NCBI RefSeq assembly: GCF_000265205.3
Contig: NC_018000.1
Span: 2,852,001-2,916,000 of the forward strand
Direction of reading: 5' to 3'
Length of the DNA stretch: 64,000 bases
From: Sinorhizobium fredii USDA 257
GTDB taxonomy: Bacteria > Pseudomonadota > Alphaproteobacteria > Rhizobiales > Rhizobiaceae
Under the pieces are notes generated by a model. That model was not told the DNA's origin. It made no database searches and saw nothing but the letters and a program-made list of their open reading frames with translations. Shown in pieces: positions 36,794 to 45,827 of this stretch (its first letter is position 1; every line of letters starts with the position of its first letter). The position numbers were made by a program, and so were the translations under genes.

Positions 36794-37771
36794 GTGACGA
36801 TAGTGACCGATGCCCCTTCGACCATTTCGGAGCGATCCGCCGACATGCTTGCCCGTGCGACGCCGACAACGATCGCGGTTCGGGTGCGCGGCCTTTCGGA
36901 CCGCGCCATCGCCTGGCTCTTCATAACGCCCACGATCGCCTTGCTGCTCGCGATTAATATCTTTCCGCTGATCTGGGCGGTCTATCTGTCCTTCACGAAC
37001 TTCCGTGCGAACCGCCCCAATGCCGAAGTCGAGGGCGTCGGCCTGCGCAACTACCAGCGCGTGCTGAACGACCCGGACATCTGGATCGCCATGCAGACGA
37101 CGGCGCATTTCGTCTTCTGGACGATTCTCCTGCAGACGGTCATCGGCTTCGCGCTCGCCTATCTGATCGACCGCAAGTTCCGCGGCCACGCCTTCTGGAC
37201 GACGGTCATCCTCATTCCGATGATGCTGTCGCCGGCGGTCGTCGGCAATTTCTGGCGGTTCCTGTACCAACCGCAGATCGGCCTCTTCAATTATATCGTC
37301 TCGTTCTTCACGGGCATCCCGCCGTCATCCTTCGAGATGCTCGGTTCTGTAACCTTGGCACCCTGGGCGATCATCATCGTCGATACTTGGATGTGGGCGC
37401 CTTACGTCATGCTGATCTGCCTCGCCGGCCTCAGATCCATACCGGACTACATCTACGAGGCGGCCGAGGTCGACCGCGCCTCCGCCTGGCGGCAATTCTG
37501 GTCGATCACCGTGCCGATGGCCCTGCCCTTCATCATGCTCGCCGTGCTCTTCCGCGGCATCGAGAACTTCAAGATGTTCGACATGGTGATGCTCTTGACC
37601 GGCGGGGGGCCCGGTTCGACCACCGAGGTCGCGTCGATCACGCTGAAGCGGGAGGCCTTCGAAAGCTGGCTCACCGGACGATCGTCCGCCTTCGCGATCA
37701 TCCTTTTCGTGGCGGTGTTCGGCCTCGCCAACATCTACGTCAAAGCGCTCAACAAGGTGAAACAGCGATGA
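36794..37771 (+). CDS. sugar ABC transporter permease 1
   Basis: A 325-residue CUT1-family permease with six to seven helices (first at about 42-62). The conserved cytoplasmic EAA loop reads EAAEVDRASAWRQFWSITVP (about 222-241) and is followed by LTGGGPGSTTEVASI, typical of MalF/UgpA proteins. It uses GTG as start; a second GTG at 36803 with AGGTG six bases upstream is an equally good choice and would remove three residues. The stop overlaps the next permease start as ATGA. Confidence 0.86.
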   Translation: MTIVTDAPSTISERSADMLARATPTTIAVRVRGLSDRAIAWLFITPTIALLLAINIFPLIWAVYLSFTNFRANRPNAEVEGVGLRNYQRVLNDPDIWIAMQTTAHFVFWTILLQTVIGFALAYLIDRKFRGHAFWTTVILIPMMLSPAVVGNFWRFLYQPQIGLFNYIVSFFTGIPPSSFEMLGSVTLAPWAIIIVDTWMWAPYVMLICLAGLRSIPDYIYEAAEVDRASAWRQFWSITVPMALPFIMLAVLFRGIENFKMFDMVMLLTGGGPGSTTEVASITLKREAFESWLTGRSSAFAIILFVAVFGLANIYVKALNKVKQR

Positions 37772-38724
37772 GCTCGGTCAAAACCACCGCCCATTCCGTG
37801 GTCGAGCCGACGCCGACCGTAAAGCGCATCGCCGGCGCGATCGTCATCCTCTATGCGCTGGTGACGATGATCCCGCTCGCCTGGATCTTCCTGACGAGCA
37901 TCAAGTCGCCGCCGGATTCGATCAGCTACCCGCCGAAGATCGTCTTCACGCCGACGCTCGAGGGCTTCTGCAACCTCTTCACGACGCGTACAAGGCAGAC
38001 GCCGGACTATATCCAGGCGCTCCCCGCCCCGAGCAGTACCTGCGACGAGATCACCCGCAGCCGCAACATGGTCATCGCGGGTCCCTCGAACTATTGGCCG
38101 CGCTTCGGCAATTCGCTGCTGATCGCTTTCGGCTCGACCTTCCTCGCCGTCTCGCTCGGAACGCTTGCTGCCTATGGATTCTCCCGTTTCCGCGTGCCGC
38201 TCGCCGACGATCTCCTGTTCTTCATTCTTTCGACCCGGATGATGCCGCCGATCGCGGTGGCGATCCCGATCTACCTCATGTATCGCCAGTTCGGACTGTC
38301 CGACACGGCGCTCGGCATGATCCTCCTCTATACCGCCGTCAATGTCTCGCTCGCGGTCTGGCTGCTCAAGGGCTTTATCGACGAGATTCCGCGCGAATAC
38401 GAGGAGGCGGCGATGATCGACGGATATACCCGCCTGCAGGCCTTCTGGAAGGTCGTGCTGCCGCAGGCGACGACCGGCATCGCGGCAACCGCGATCTTCT
38501 GCCTGATCTTTGCCTGGAACGAATATGCCTTCGCGGTGCTGCTCACGTCTGGCTCTGCGCAGACCGCGCCGCCCTTCATACCGACGATCATCGGCGAAGG
38601 CGGCCAGGACTGGCCGGCGGTCGCCGCCGGCACGACGATCTTCCTGGTGCCGATCCTCGTCTTCACCATCATCCTGCGCAAGCAATTGCTGCGCGGCATC
38701 ACCTTCGGAGCGGTACGCAAATGA
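37768..38724 (+). CDS. sugar ABC transporter permease 2
   Basis: A 318-residue CUT1-family (MalG/UgpE-like) permease. The EAA loop EYEEAAMIDGYTRLQAFWKV (about 210-229) is intact. An unusually long periplasmic loop between the first two helices (about 45-105) carries two cysteines (EGFCNLF and SSTCDEITRS) that may form a disulfide, seen in a subset of these importers. The start overlaps the previous stop (ATGA) and its own stop overlaps the next small gene (ATGA), showing tight coupling. Confidence 0.87.
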   Translation: MSSVKTTAHSVVEPTPTVKRIAGAIVILYALVTMIPLAWIFLTSIKSPPDSISYPPKIVFTPTLEGFCNLFTTRTRQTPDYIQALPAPSSTCDEITRSRNMVIAGPSNYWPRFGNSLLIAFGSTFLAVSLGTLAAYGFSRFRVPLADDLLFFILSTRMMPPIAVAIPIYLMYRQFGLSDTALGMILLYTAVNVSLAVWLLKGFIDEIPREYEEAAMIDGYTRLQAFWKVVLPQATTGIAATAIFCLIFAWNEYAFAVLLTSGSAQTAPPFIPTIIGEGGQDWPAVAAGTTIFLVPILVFTIILRKQLLRGITFGAVRK

Positions 38725-38930
38725 CGAACCCGCGAGAAATGACCCGTCCTCGGCAGAAGCGGCCGTTCTTCCTCAGGCGCGGCCCGATGGAAAACATCGC
38801 GACGGTGCTGATCGCCGCAGGCTTCCTGATGTTGTTCCAGCCGTTCCTCCTGGCGCTCTACACCTATTCGCTCACCATGCTGCTGGCTGGAACCGTCCTG
38901 TTCATCATCGTCTCGAAATTTCCGGAGTGA
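38721..38930 (+). CDS. small two-helix membrane protein of the ABC operon
   Basis: A 69-residue protein beginning MTNPREMTRPRQKRPFFLRR, a basic cytosolic tail, followed by two hydrophobic segments (about 26-44 and 46-64, containing IATVLIAAGFLMLFQPFLLA). Its start overlaps the permease stop as ATGA, and the next ATPase gene begins four bases after its stop, so it is surely part of the operon. No family is recalled with certainty; similar small membrane proteins accompany some rhizobial sugar/polyol importers. It might act as an accessory or stabilising subunit of the permease. Confidence 0.7.
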   Translation: MTNPREMTRPRQKRPFFLRRGPMENIATVLIAAGFLMLFQPFLLALYTYSLTMLLAGTVLFIIVSKFPE

Positions 38931-38933
38931 GAG

Positions 38934-40031
38934 ATGTCCGAGATCAAGATCGTAAACCTCCGCAAGCAGTTCGGCGATTTCGTCGCCGTCGAGGATTCGA
39001 GCTTCACCGTCGAGGACGGCGAGTTCTTGGCGCTGCTCGGTCCCTCCGGATGCGGCAAGACGACGACGCTGCGGATGATCGCCGGGCTCGAACTGCCGAC
39101 CAGCGGCAGGATCTATCTGGACGGCAAGGACGTCACCTTCAACCGCGCGAGCGCCCGCGACATCGCCTTCGTCTTCCAGCTCTTCGCCCTCTATCCGCAC
39201 ATGAATGTGCGCCGGAACATTGGCTTCCCGCTCCTGTCCCAGGGCGTCGCCAAGCCGGAAATCCGCACCCGAGTCGAGGAAACCGCGAAGCTCTTGAGGA
39301 TCGACCATATCCTTGACCGCTCGGTTTCCGGCCTCGCCGGCGGCGACCGCCAGCGTGTCGCGCTCGGCCGGGCGATCGTCCGGCGTCCGAAATGCTTCCT
39401 GATGGACGAGCCGCTCGGCACGCTCGACGCCGAATTCCGCGAGGTGATGGTTCATGAACTGCGAGAACTGCACAATCGCATCCATGCCACGACCGTCTAC
39501 GTCACCCACGACCAGCACGAGGCGATGGCGATGGCCGACAAGATCGCCGTGATGAACCATGGCGTCATCGAGCAGTTCGGCACGCCGCAGGAAATCTACA
39601 ATCGTCCCACGTCGATGTATGTCGCCGACTTTATCGGCTCGCCGCCGATGAATTTCATGCGCTTCAATTCGGGGCTCAGGCGGGGGACGCGGTCGATCGT
39701 CCTCGACGGTCACGAAGTCGCCGTGCCGGAGGTGGGGGAGGACGTCGCGCCGGGCGAAATGGCGCTCGGCGTGCGTCCGGAACATATCCGCTTCAGCGAT
39801 CAATCTCCCATCCGCGGCGCTGTCTATGGCAGCGAATATCTCGGCACCAACCAGATCGTCGCCGTGGAGACCTCCGCCGGCATCGTCAAGGCACGCGTTT
39901 CGGCGGACCGCAGCTTCAGTCTTGGCGAGACCGTCGGGCTCGAATTCAATCCGGCAAAGCTCGCCGTCTTCGACTGTGCCTCGGGCCGGGCGATCGCCTC
40001 CTCCCTCTATGCGGGCGCGCGCCATGTCTGA
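38934..40031 (+). CDS. sugar ABC transporter ATP-binding protein 1 (UgpC/MalK type)
   Basis: A 365-residue ATPase with an N-terminal nucleotide-binding domain and a C-terminal TOBE/OB domain (about 240-365). Walker A is GPSGCGKTT (about 38-46), Walker B CFLMDEPLGTLD and the switch YVTHDQHEAMAMA. The signature is the non-standard LAGGDRQRVALGRA rather than LSGGQQQR, and the Q-loop is FVFQLFALYPHMN. The pair of non-identical ATPases in this operon suggests a heterodimer. GAGAG precedes the ATG. Confidence 0.85.
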   Translation: MSEIKIVNLRKQFGDFVAVEDSSFTVEDGEFLALLGPSGCGKTTTLRMIAGLELPTSGRIYLDGKDVTFNRASARDIAFVFQLFALYPHMNVRRNIGFPLLSQGVAKPEIRTRVEETAKLLRIDHILDRSVSGLAGGDRQRVALGRAIVRRPKCFLMDEPLGTLDAEFREVMVHELRELHNRIHATTVYVTHDQHEAMAMADKIAVMNHGVIEQFGTPQEIYNRPTSMYVADFIGSPPMNFMRFNSGLRRGTRSIVLDGHEVAVPEVGEDVAPGEMALGVRPEHIRFSDQSPIRGAVYGSEYLGTNQIVAVETSAGIVKARVSADRSFSLGETVGLEFNPAKLAVFDCASGRAIASSLYAGARHV

Positions 40032-41031
40032 GGTCGTTCTTCACCGTATGGGCAAGACTTTCGACGACACGGTCGCGGTCGAAGATCTGTCGCTGACCAT
40101 CAGGGACGGCGAATTCGTCGTCCTCCTCGGGCCGACGGGCGCCGGCAAGACGACGACCCTGCGTTTGATCGCCGGGCTCGAAAGGCCGGATTGTGGGCGG
40201 GTGACGATTGCCGGTCGCGATGTCGGCCGGCAATCGTCGGCCGAGCGGGACGTGGCCTTCGTCTTCCAGCAATATTCGCTTTATCCGCATTTGAGCGTCT
40301 ACGACAATCTCGCCTTCCCCCTGCGCTCCCCGGCCCGGCGGCTGAATAGTGACGAGATCGATCGGCGGGTGCGCGAGGTGGCGCGCATGGTTCGGATCGA
40401 GCACAAGCTCCAAAGCCGCTCGACGCGGCTTTCGGGCGGTGAGATGCAGCGCGTCGCGATCGGCCGCGCGCTCGTTCGCCGGCCGGCGATTTATCTGATG
40501 GACGAGCCGCTGTCGTCGCTGGACGCCAAGCTGCGCGCCGAACTCCGGCTGGAACTGAAGCGCATCCAGAAGGAGCTGGGCTCCACGCTGCTCTATGTCA
40601 CCCACGACCAGGTGGAGGCGATGACGATGGCCGATCGCATCGGCATCCTGTGCGAAGGGCGGCTCGTGCAGATCGGCACGCCGCGGGAGATCTACGCGGA
40701 CCCGGCCAATTTGCACGTCGCGGCGCGCCTCGGCCAGCCGCACATAAACCTGCTGCCGACCGATCTCCTCCCAGGCGCGGCGCCACCCTCGGGCGCCAGA
40801 ACGATCGGCGCGCGAACCGAACATCTGGAGATCGCCACGGACGCTCAGGGCAATGCCGAGGTGGACTGGATCGAGCACCTCGGCGACCAGAACCACCTGC
40901 ACATACGGGTGAGGGGCCACAAGCTCGTCACGCTGGCAGATCCATATCTCTCCATCAAGCCGGGCGACCGGATCAACCTGACGCTGAGACAGCCCCTTTA
41001 TTTCGGGTCGGACGGCGAGCGGCTGCGCTGA
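40024..41031 (+). CDS. sugar ABC transporter ATP-binding protein 2 (UgpC/MalK type)
   Basis: A 335-residue ATPase. Walker A GPTGAGKTT (about 37-45), Q-loop FVFQQYSLYPHLS, canonical signature RLSGGEMQRVAIGRAL, Walker B YLMDEPLSSLDAKL and switch YVTHDQVEAMTMAD are all present. A TOBE domain fills the last 90 residues. It overlaps the first ATPase gene by eight bases. This copy has the conventional signature, unlike its partner. Confidence 0.87.
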   Translation: MSEVVLHRMGKTFDDTVAVEDLSLTIRDGEFVVLLGPTGAGKTTTLRLIAGLERPDCGRVTIAGRDVGRQSSAERDVAFVFQQYSLYPHLSVYDNLAFPLRSPARRLNSDEIDRRVREVARMVRIEHKLQSRSTRLSGGEMQRVAIGRALVRRPAIYLMDEPLSSLDAKLRAELRLELKRIQKELGSTLLYVTHDQVEAMTMADRIGILCEGRLVQIGTPREIYADPANLHVAARLGQPHINLLPTDLLPGAAPPSGARTIGARTEHLEIATDAQGNAEVDWIEHLGDQNHLHIRVRGHKLVTLADPYLSIKPGDRINLTLRQPLYFGSDGERLR

Positions 41032-41070
41032 TGCCGCTGCGACCAATCGACAAGCAATTGGATGACCACG

Positions 41071-42705
41071 ATGAAGCATTTTTTCAACCGCAGGGAAAAC
41101 ATCGTTACCGAAGCGCTGGATGGCTTGATGCAGACGGCGCCGGCGGGGAGCCTCGCGCGCCTCGACACCTACCCCGATATCAAGGTCGTCATGCGCGGCG
41201 ACTGGGACAAGGCGAAGGTTGCGGTCATATCGGGAGGCGGAGCCGGCCATGAACCATCGCATGCGGGCTTCGTCGGGAGAGGCATGTTGAGCGCGGCGGT
41301 TTCCGGCGAGATCTTTGCCTCGCCAAGCGTCGAGGCGGTGCTGACGGCGATCCGCGCGGTGACCGGGTCGAAGGGCTGCCTGCTGATCGTCAAGAACTAT
41401 ACCGGCGATCGCCTCAACTTCGGGCTCGCAGCTGAAAAGGCGCGCGTCGAAGGCTTTCGAGTCGAGATGGTCATCGTTGCCGATGACATCGCGCTCCCGG
41501 ATATCATCCAGCCACGCGGTGTCGCGGGAACGCTCTTCGTCCACAAGATCGCCGGTCACCTCGCCGAGTGCGGCGCCGATCTCGAGACCGTTACCGCCAC
41601 CGCCCGCTCGGCGGCGCGCGATATTGTTTCGCTCGGCGTTTCGCTCTCCTCGTGCTCGATCCCCGGCCAGGCCCATGCGGAACGGCTCGAGGCGGACGAG
41701 GGGGAACTGGGACTCGGCATCCACGGCGAACCCGGTGTCGAACGGATCGCCCTGCAGGAGGCGCGCAGCATCGTTGCGACCATGTCCGAGCGGCTTTCCC
41801 GGGCTTTGCCGGGAGACGGCGGCTATGCGCTTCTCATCAACAATCTCGGTGCCGTGCCGCCGATCGAGATGGGACTGATCGCCCACACGGTCCTTTCCTC
41901 TTCACTCGCCGAGCGTGTGAAGCTGACGATAGGCCCGGCGCCGCTGATGACGGCGCTCAACATGAACGGCTTTTCGCTTTCCCTGATGCGGCTTGACGGT
42001 GCGCGTGAGGCAGCATTGAAGGCGCCCGTCGGGCCGCACGCCTGGGTACCCGCAGTCGAGCGGCATGACGTCACCGTGCTGCCGGCGATTGCCGTGCCGG
42101 CCACCCAGTCCATGGCGGCCAGTCACGATCCGGCCGCCGACCGGCTGATCGCGGCGATCTGCGATCACCTGCTCTCGCTCGAAACTGAGCTCAACCACCT
42201 CGACGCACGCGCCGGCGACGGCGATACCGGCTCGACCGTGGCGACAGGCTCGCGCAGCGTCCTGGCGCAGATCGAAAGGCTGCCGCTGAAGGACGTCGCC
42301 GCGACGCTCTCGTCGATCGGCAGCATTCTCAGCACCAGCATGGGCGGCTCGAGCGGCGTGCTTCTGTCGATCTTCTTCACCGCCGCCGCCAAGGCATATT
42401 CGGACACGAGAGACATGGCGGGGGCGCTGCTGGCGGGACTGGAACGGATGACCTTCTACGGGGGGGCAGGCGTCGGCGACCGCACCATGGTGGATGCTTT
42501 GGACCCGGCACTGCGCGCCCTCAAGGACGGCGGTCTGGCCGCGGCCGCGTCCGCTGCGCGTGCCGGCGCCGACGCGACAAGGGCGATGAAGAAGGCGAAG
42601 GCCGGGCGCGCATCTTATGTCGGCGAAAGAGATCTCGACGGCATACCCGATCCGGGAGCCATGGCGGTGGCCGCGGTCTTCGAAGTCGCAGCAGGGCTTC
42701 GTTAA
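41071..42705 (+). CDS. dihydroxyacetone kinase, ATP-type DhaK-DhaL fusion
   Basis: About 544 residues. The N-terminal DhaK domain (1-330) has SGGGAGHEPSHAGFVGRGML and the substrate-binding His at about 218 in LGIHGEPGVER, which forms the hemiaminal link to the ketone. The C-terminal DhaL domain (about 350-544) carries the ADP/ATP-Mg site as LDARAGDGDTGSTV. The GDGDTG form and the fusion are typical of ATP-dependent Dak enzymes, which phosphorylate dihydroxyacetone or related ketoses such as erythrulose in the cytosol. It lies 39 bases after the second ATPase. ATG 41071 is chosen over 41062 to match the usual MKHFFNRRE start. Confidence 0.85.
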   Translation: MKHFFNRRENIVTEALDGLMQTAPAGSLARLDTYPDIKVVMRGDWDKAKVAVISGGGAGHEPSHAGFVGRGMLSAAVSGEIFASPSVEAVLTAIRAVTGSKGCLLIVKNYTGDRLNFGLAAEKARVEGFRVEMVIVADDIALPDIIQPRGVAGTLFVHKIAGHLAECGADLETVTATARSAARDIVSLGVSLSSCSIPGQAHAERLEADEGELGLGIHGEPGVERIALQEARSIVATMSERLSRALPGDGGYALLINNLGAVPPIEMGLIAHTVLSSSLAERVKLTIGPAPLMTALNMNGFSLSLMRLDGAREAALKAPVGPHAWVPAVERHDVTVLPAIAVPATQSMAASHDPAADRLIAAICDHLLSLETELNHLDARAGDGDTGSTVATGSRSVLAQIERLPLKDVAATLSSIGSILSTSMGGSSGVLLSIFFTAAAKAYSDTRDMAGALLAGLERMTFYGGAGVGDRTMVDALDPALRALKDGGLAAAASAARAGADATRAMKKAKAGRASYVGERDLDGIPDPGAMAVAAVFEVAAGLR

Positions 42706-42868
42706 TGCACGTCGCGCAAGACGGTGCAGCCGTTTGGGGATGACGACATGCATGGAAACGAAGACTGAAAGCGCGTGGCACGAACCCGTTGGAATGCAAC
42801 GCGCCTTTGGCATGTGCTCTAACGATGGCGGCCGATCGCGAGTATGATCGAGCGAGGGTTGGTAAAAG

Positions 42869-43492
42869 GTGTTGGTCGTGCTGGCGAATGCTGCGCTCAT
42901 AGGCGGGTTGATCGAGGTCTGCCGCGAGGCGATTGCCGCCAATGCCGATCATCTGTCGGAGCTCGACAGGGCGATCGGCGACGGAGACCACGGCATCAAT
43001 ATGCGTCGCGGCTTGGAGGCGGTCTATGCCGAGCGAAGCCGGCTCGCAGAGCTTGCCCTGCCGAAAGCCCTGGAGGAGATCGGCTTCACGCTCGTCATGA
43101 GCGTTGGCGGCGCGGCCGGTCCGCTCTACGGGACGCTGCTGATCGCGATCGGCCGCCAGCTGGACGGTGCGAACGGCCAGCATGACTTCGCACGCGCGCT
43201 CGAGCACGCCATCGATGCCGTCGCCCGGCGCGGCCGCGCCAGCCCCGGCGACAAGACGCTGCTCGACGTGCTTTACCCTGTGCATGCCGAAGTGGTAAGG
43301 CGCGCGGGACTGGCAGGTATTTCCGAGCAGGCGGAAAGGGCGGCAAGGCTCACTTTCGGCATGAGGGCGATGCGCGGGCGTGCCGCGTTTCTCGGCGACC
43401 GGTCGATCGGGCATGTCGATCCAGGCGCCAAGAGTTGTGCGCTGATGACGGCAGCGATCTGTCGTTTCTTGGAGGAGCAATGTCCGGCTTGA
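42869..43492 (+). CDS. dhaL: PTS-dependent dihydroxyacetone kinase subunit DhaL
   Basis: A 207-residue, all-helical DhaL. The nucleotide/Mg site reads ELDRAIGDGDHGINMRRG (about 31-48), the GDGDHG form characteristic of PTS-type DhaL that keeps ADP bound as a cofactor and is rephosphorylated by DhaM. Later blocks FTLVMSVGGAAGPLYGTLL and SPGDKTLLDVLYPV match the family. It starts at a GTG 163 bases after the Dak fusion and overlaps dhaM by 13 bases. It transfers phosphate to the ketone held by the DhaK encoded at 46354-47349. Confidence 0.87.
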   Translation: MLVVLANAALIGGLIEVCREAIAANADHLSELDRAIGDGDHGINMRRGLEAVYAERSRLAELALPKALEEIGFTLVMSVGGAAGPLYGTLLIAIGRQLDGANGQHDFARALEHAIDAVARRGRASPGDKTLLDVLYPVHAEVVRRAGLAGISEQAERAARLTFGMRAMRGRAAFLGDRSIGHVDPGAKSCALMTAAICRFLEEQCPA

Positions 43493-43887
43493 ACCCGAAA
43501 TCCGCAAATGTCGGCATCGTCATCGTCTCGCATTCTCCGCTCGTCGCTGAGGGCGCCGCCGACATGGTGCGCCAGATGGTCGGCGATTGCGTGCCGCTCG
43601 CCTGGTCGGGCGGCAACGCCGAAGGCGGCCTCGGGACGCATGCAGCCGGAATATTGGCAGCGATCGAACGGGCCTGGTCGGATGCGGGCGTCGCCGTCTT
43701 CGTCGATCTCGGCGGGGCGGAGACCAATAGCGAAATGGCGATTGAAATGCTCGGCGAGCCGCGTTCTGGAAGGGTGATCATTTGCAACGCGCCTCTGGTC
43801 GAGGGGGCGGTGATGGCCGCCGCTGAAGCGTCGGGCGGTGCGGTTCTCGCCCGCGTCGTTGCGACCGCGCAGGAGCTGTCGCCGTGA
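43480..43887 (+). CDS. dhaM: PTS-dependent dihydroxyacetone kinase phosphotransfer subunit DhaM (EIIA domain only)
   Basis: A 135-residue EIIA-Man-like protein. The phosphorylated His is at 18 in GIVIVSHSPLVAEG. Downstream blocks AWSGGNAEGGLGTHAAGI and DLGGAETNSEMAIEMLG match DhaM. In Escherichia coli, DhaM also contains HPr and partial EI domains; here those functions are separate genes that follow immediately. GGAGGAG lies just upstream of the ATG, which overlaps the end of dhaL. Its role is to pass phosphate from HPr to the ADP on DhaL. Confidence 0.87.
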   Translation: MSGLNPKSANVGIVIVSHSPLVAEGAADMVRQMVGDCVPLAWSGGNAEGGLGTHAAGILAAIERAWSDAGVAVFVDLGGAETNSEMAIEMLGEPRSGRVIICNAPLVEGAVMAAAEASGGAVLARVVATAQELSP

Positions 43888-44231
43888 TGGATAACAGGTC
43901 GCGACGGGAAACGCCGGAGGCGGTCGATACGCACGGTTACTGCCAAGCGGAGATCGAGGTGACGCACGGCTTCGGGCTGCATGCTCGTCCGTCGGTCATC
44001 TTCACGCGGCTCGCCAAGTCGTTTCCCTGCACCGTCGAGATCGAGGTCAACGACAGCCACGTCTGGCTTAACGGCAAGAGCATCGTCAAGATCATGGGGG
44101 CGAGGATTCGCACGGGCTCGATACTGAAGATCCGCGCCCGAGGTTTACGCGCCGCAGAAGCGATCCATGCCCTCAAGGCGCTTGTCGAGCGCGACTTCGA
44201 TGAAGAAAAAAAGCATGGCCGAAGCGCTTGA
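43887..44231 (+). CDS. ptsH: HPr-like phosphocarrier protein
   Basis: A 114-residue HPr domain with about 20 extra N-terminal residues. The phosphorylated His is at 32 in FGLHARPSVIF, and the regulatory-serine region appears as NGKSIVKIMGARIRTGS. It accepts phosphate from the EI encoded next and hands it to DhaM. The ATG overlaps the dhaM stop by one base (TGATG), so translation is coupled. Most rhizobia have only a regulatory nitrogen PTS, so a dedicated copy inside a kinase operon is notable. Confidence 0.87.
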   Translation: MDNRSRRETPEAVDTHGYCQAEIEVTHGFGLHARPSVIFTRLAKSFPCTVEIEVNDSHVWLNGKSIVKIMGARIRTGSILKIRARGLRAAEAIHALKALVERDFDEEKKHGRSA

Positions 44232-45822
44232 AATCGCCGGAACCGCCGCCTCTCCCGGCGTGGGGCTCGGGCCTGTCCATCGCGCCGCCGATGTACCGGC
44301 AGAGGTGTTTGCGCTACGCGACACCGTGGCCGCGGAGCGCGACAAGCTGCGGCAGGCCATCGCTACTGCCATTGCGGAGCTCCGGGCTCTCGCGGACCGG
44401 TCGGACGAGGAGAGCGCCGGCATTCTCGATTTCCAGATCGAGATGCTGCTCGATCCGGCTCTCGTCGAAATGGCCGAGGGTCGGATCGTCGCCGGCGACG
44501 GCGCCGCTCTCGCCTGGGTCGGGGCACTCGACGACTATATCGCCGGTATCGAGGAGGCGCCCGATGAGCAGCTGCGCGCCCGCGCGGTCGACATCGTCGA
44601 TATACGCAATCGCGTCGTGAGCGCGCTCACGGGTCTTCCTCTGGAGAATTTCGCGCCGGGTTCGGTCTTCGTCGGCAAGGACCTTGAGCCAAGCCGCTTC
44701 CTTGCGCATGACTGGACCGCCGGCGGCGGCATCGTCCTCTTTGAAGGTAGCGTTTCAAGCCACGTGGCAATGCTTGCGCGCGGCCGGTCGGTGCCCATGG
44801 TCGTGGCCACGGGGCGGTTCGAAGTGGCCGACGGCGCACGCGTGCTCGTCGATGCGAATAACGCCCGGGTCGTTGTTGCGCCCGACGATGAGCATGTTCG
44901 CGAGGCGAAACCGATAAAAGCTGAAGCAAGGCCAATCGCCGCGCGCCGCGCCGGCGGAGTGGTCGAAACCGCCGACGGCGTTGCGATCCGGCTGTCCGCC
45001 ATCATCAACGATCCAACGGAGCTCAGGGCCATTGACCCCGCGTCCTTCGCGGGCATAGGTCTGATGCGGACCGAATTTCTGGTGGCTTCGTCTGCGGATG
45101 CCGTCGACGAGCAAAGGCATTACGACATCTATCGGCATACACTGGAATGGGCCGGCGACGCGCCGGCGATCGTGCGCATGCTCGATTTAGGCGGTGACAA
45201 GACATTGCCGGGTCTAGGGGCCAGGAAGAGCGAATCCTTCATGGGCCTCAGAGGCATCCGGTTGCTCCTGGCACGGCCGGAGCTTGCCCGCGCCCAGGTG
45301 CGCGCGCTGTTGCGCGCCGCCGTGCACGGCAATCTTGGCGTCCTCCTGCCGATGGTGACTGTGCCGGACGAGCTCGATGCGATGCGGACCTACTTCGAAG
45401 AGGAGCGCGCCGTTCTCTTGAGGCGCGGGGTGGAGGCGCGCATGCCGGAGATCGGTATGATGGTGGAGGTTCCGGCGGCGGCGCTGATGCTCGAGCGCTT
45501 TTCGCGCTCGGCGTTTTTCTCTTTCGGCACGAATGATCTGGCGCAATATCTGATGGCTGCCGCAAGAGACGACCAAAGCGTCGCCGCCCTTTACGACGCG
45601 GCCACGCCAGCCGTCCTGAGGGTGATCGCTCAGGGCGTGGACCTTGCCGAGGCGATGAAAAAACCGATCGGGATCTGCGGCGAGATGGCCTCCGACCCCC
45701 GACATGTACCGGCGCTCATGGCCGCGGGCCTTCGCCACTTCTCTGTGGCGCCCAATCGCGTGACTGACATACGATCGATAATCAGCGGCTTGTGCACGGA
45801 CGGCAGGCCGCGGCGGAGATGA
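44200..45822 (+). CDS. ptsI: PTS enzyme I (PEP-protein phosphotransferase)
   Basis: About 540 residues, normal for a stand-alone EI without the GAF domain of PtsP. The phosphohistidine loop is GSVSSHVAMLARGRSVPMVV (His near 188; Ser replaces the usual Thr before SH). The PEP-binding barrel has IGLMRTEFLV, DLGGDKTLPG, FFSFGTNDLAQYLMA and the catalytic Cys in GICGEMASDP (about 492). It takes phosphate from phosphoenolpyruvate and charges the HPr encoded upstream. It overlaps HPr by 32 bases; starts at 44200 or 44215 are both possible, and neither has a strong ribosome site. Confidence 0.87.
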   Translation: MKKKSMAEALEIAGTAASPGVGLGPVHRAADVPAEVFALRDTVAAERDKLRQAIATAIAELRALADRSDEESAGILDFQIEMLLDPALVEMAEGRIVAGDGAALAWVGALDDYIAGIEEAPDEQLRARAVDIVDIRNRVVSALTGLPLENFAPGSVFVGKDLEPSRFLAHDWTAGGGIVLFEGSVSSHVAMLARGRSVPMVVATGRFEVADGARVLVDANNARVVVAPDDEHVREAKPIKAEARPIAARRAGGVVETADGVAIRLSAIINDPTELRAIDPASFAGIGLMRTEFLVASSADAVDEQRHYDIYRHTLEWAGDAPAIVRMLDLGGDKTLPGLGARKSESFMGLRGIRLLLARPELARAQVRALLRAAVHGNLGVLLPMVTVPDELDAMRTYFEEERAVLLRRGVEARMPEIGMMVEVPAAALMLERFSRSAFFSFGTNDLAQYLMAAARDDQSVAALYDAATPAVLRVIAQGVDLAEAMKKPIGICGEMASDPRHVPALMAAGLRHFSVAPNRVTDIRSIISGLCTDGRPRRR

Positions 45823-45827
45823 AATGA

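Noticed and set aside
39946..41886. A 646-codon minus-strand open frame across the second ATPase and the Dak fusion
   Set aside because: The plus strand encodes clear Walker and DhaK motifs in tight operon order; the minus frame is Arg/Asp-rich nonsense without a domain.
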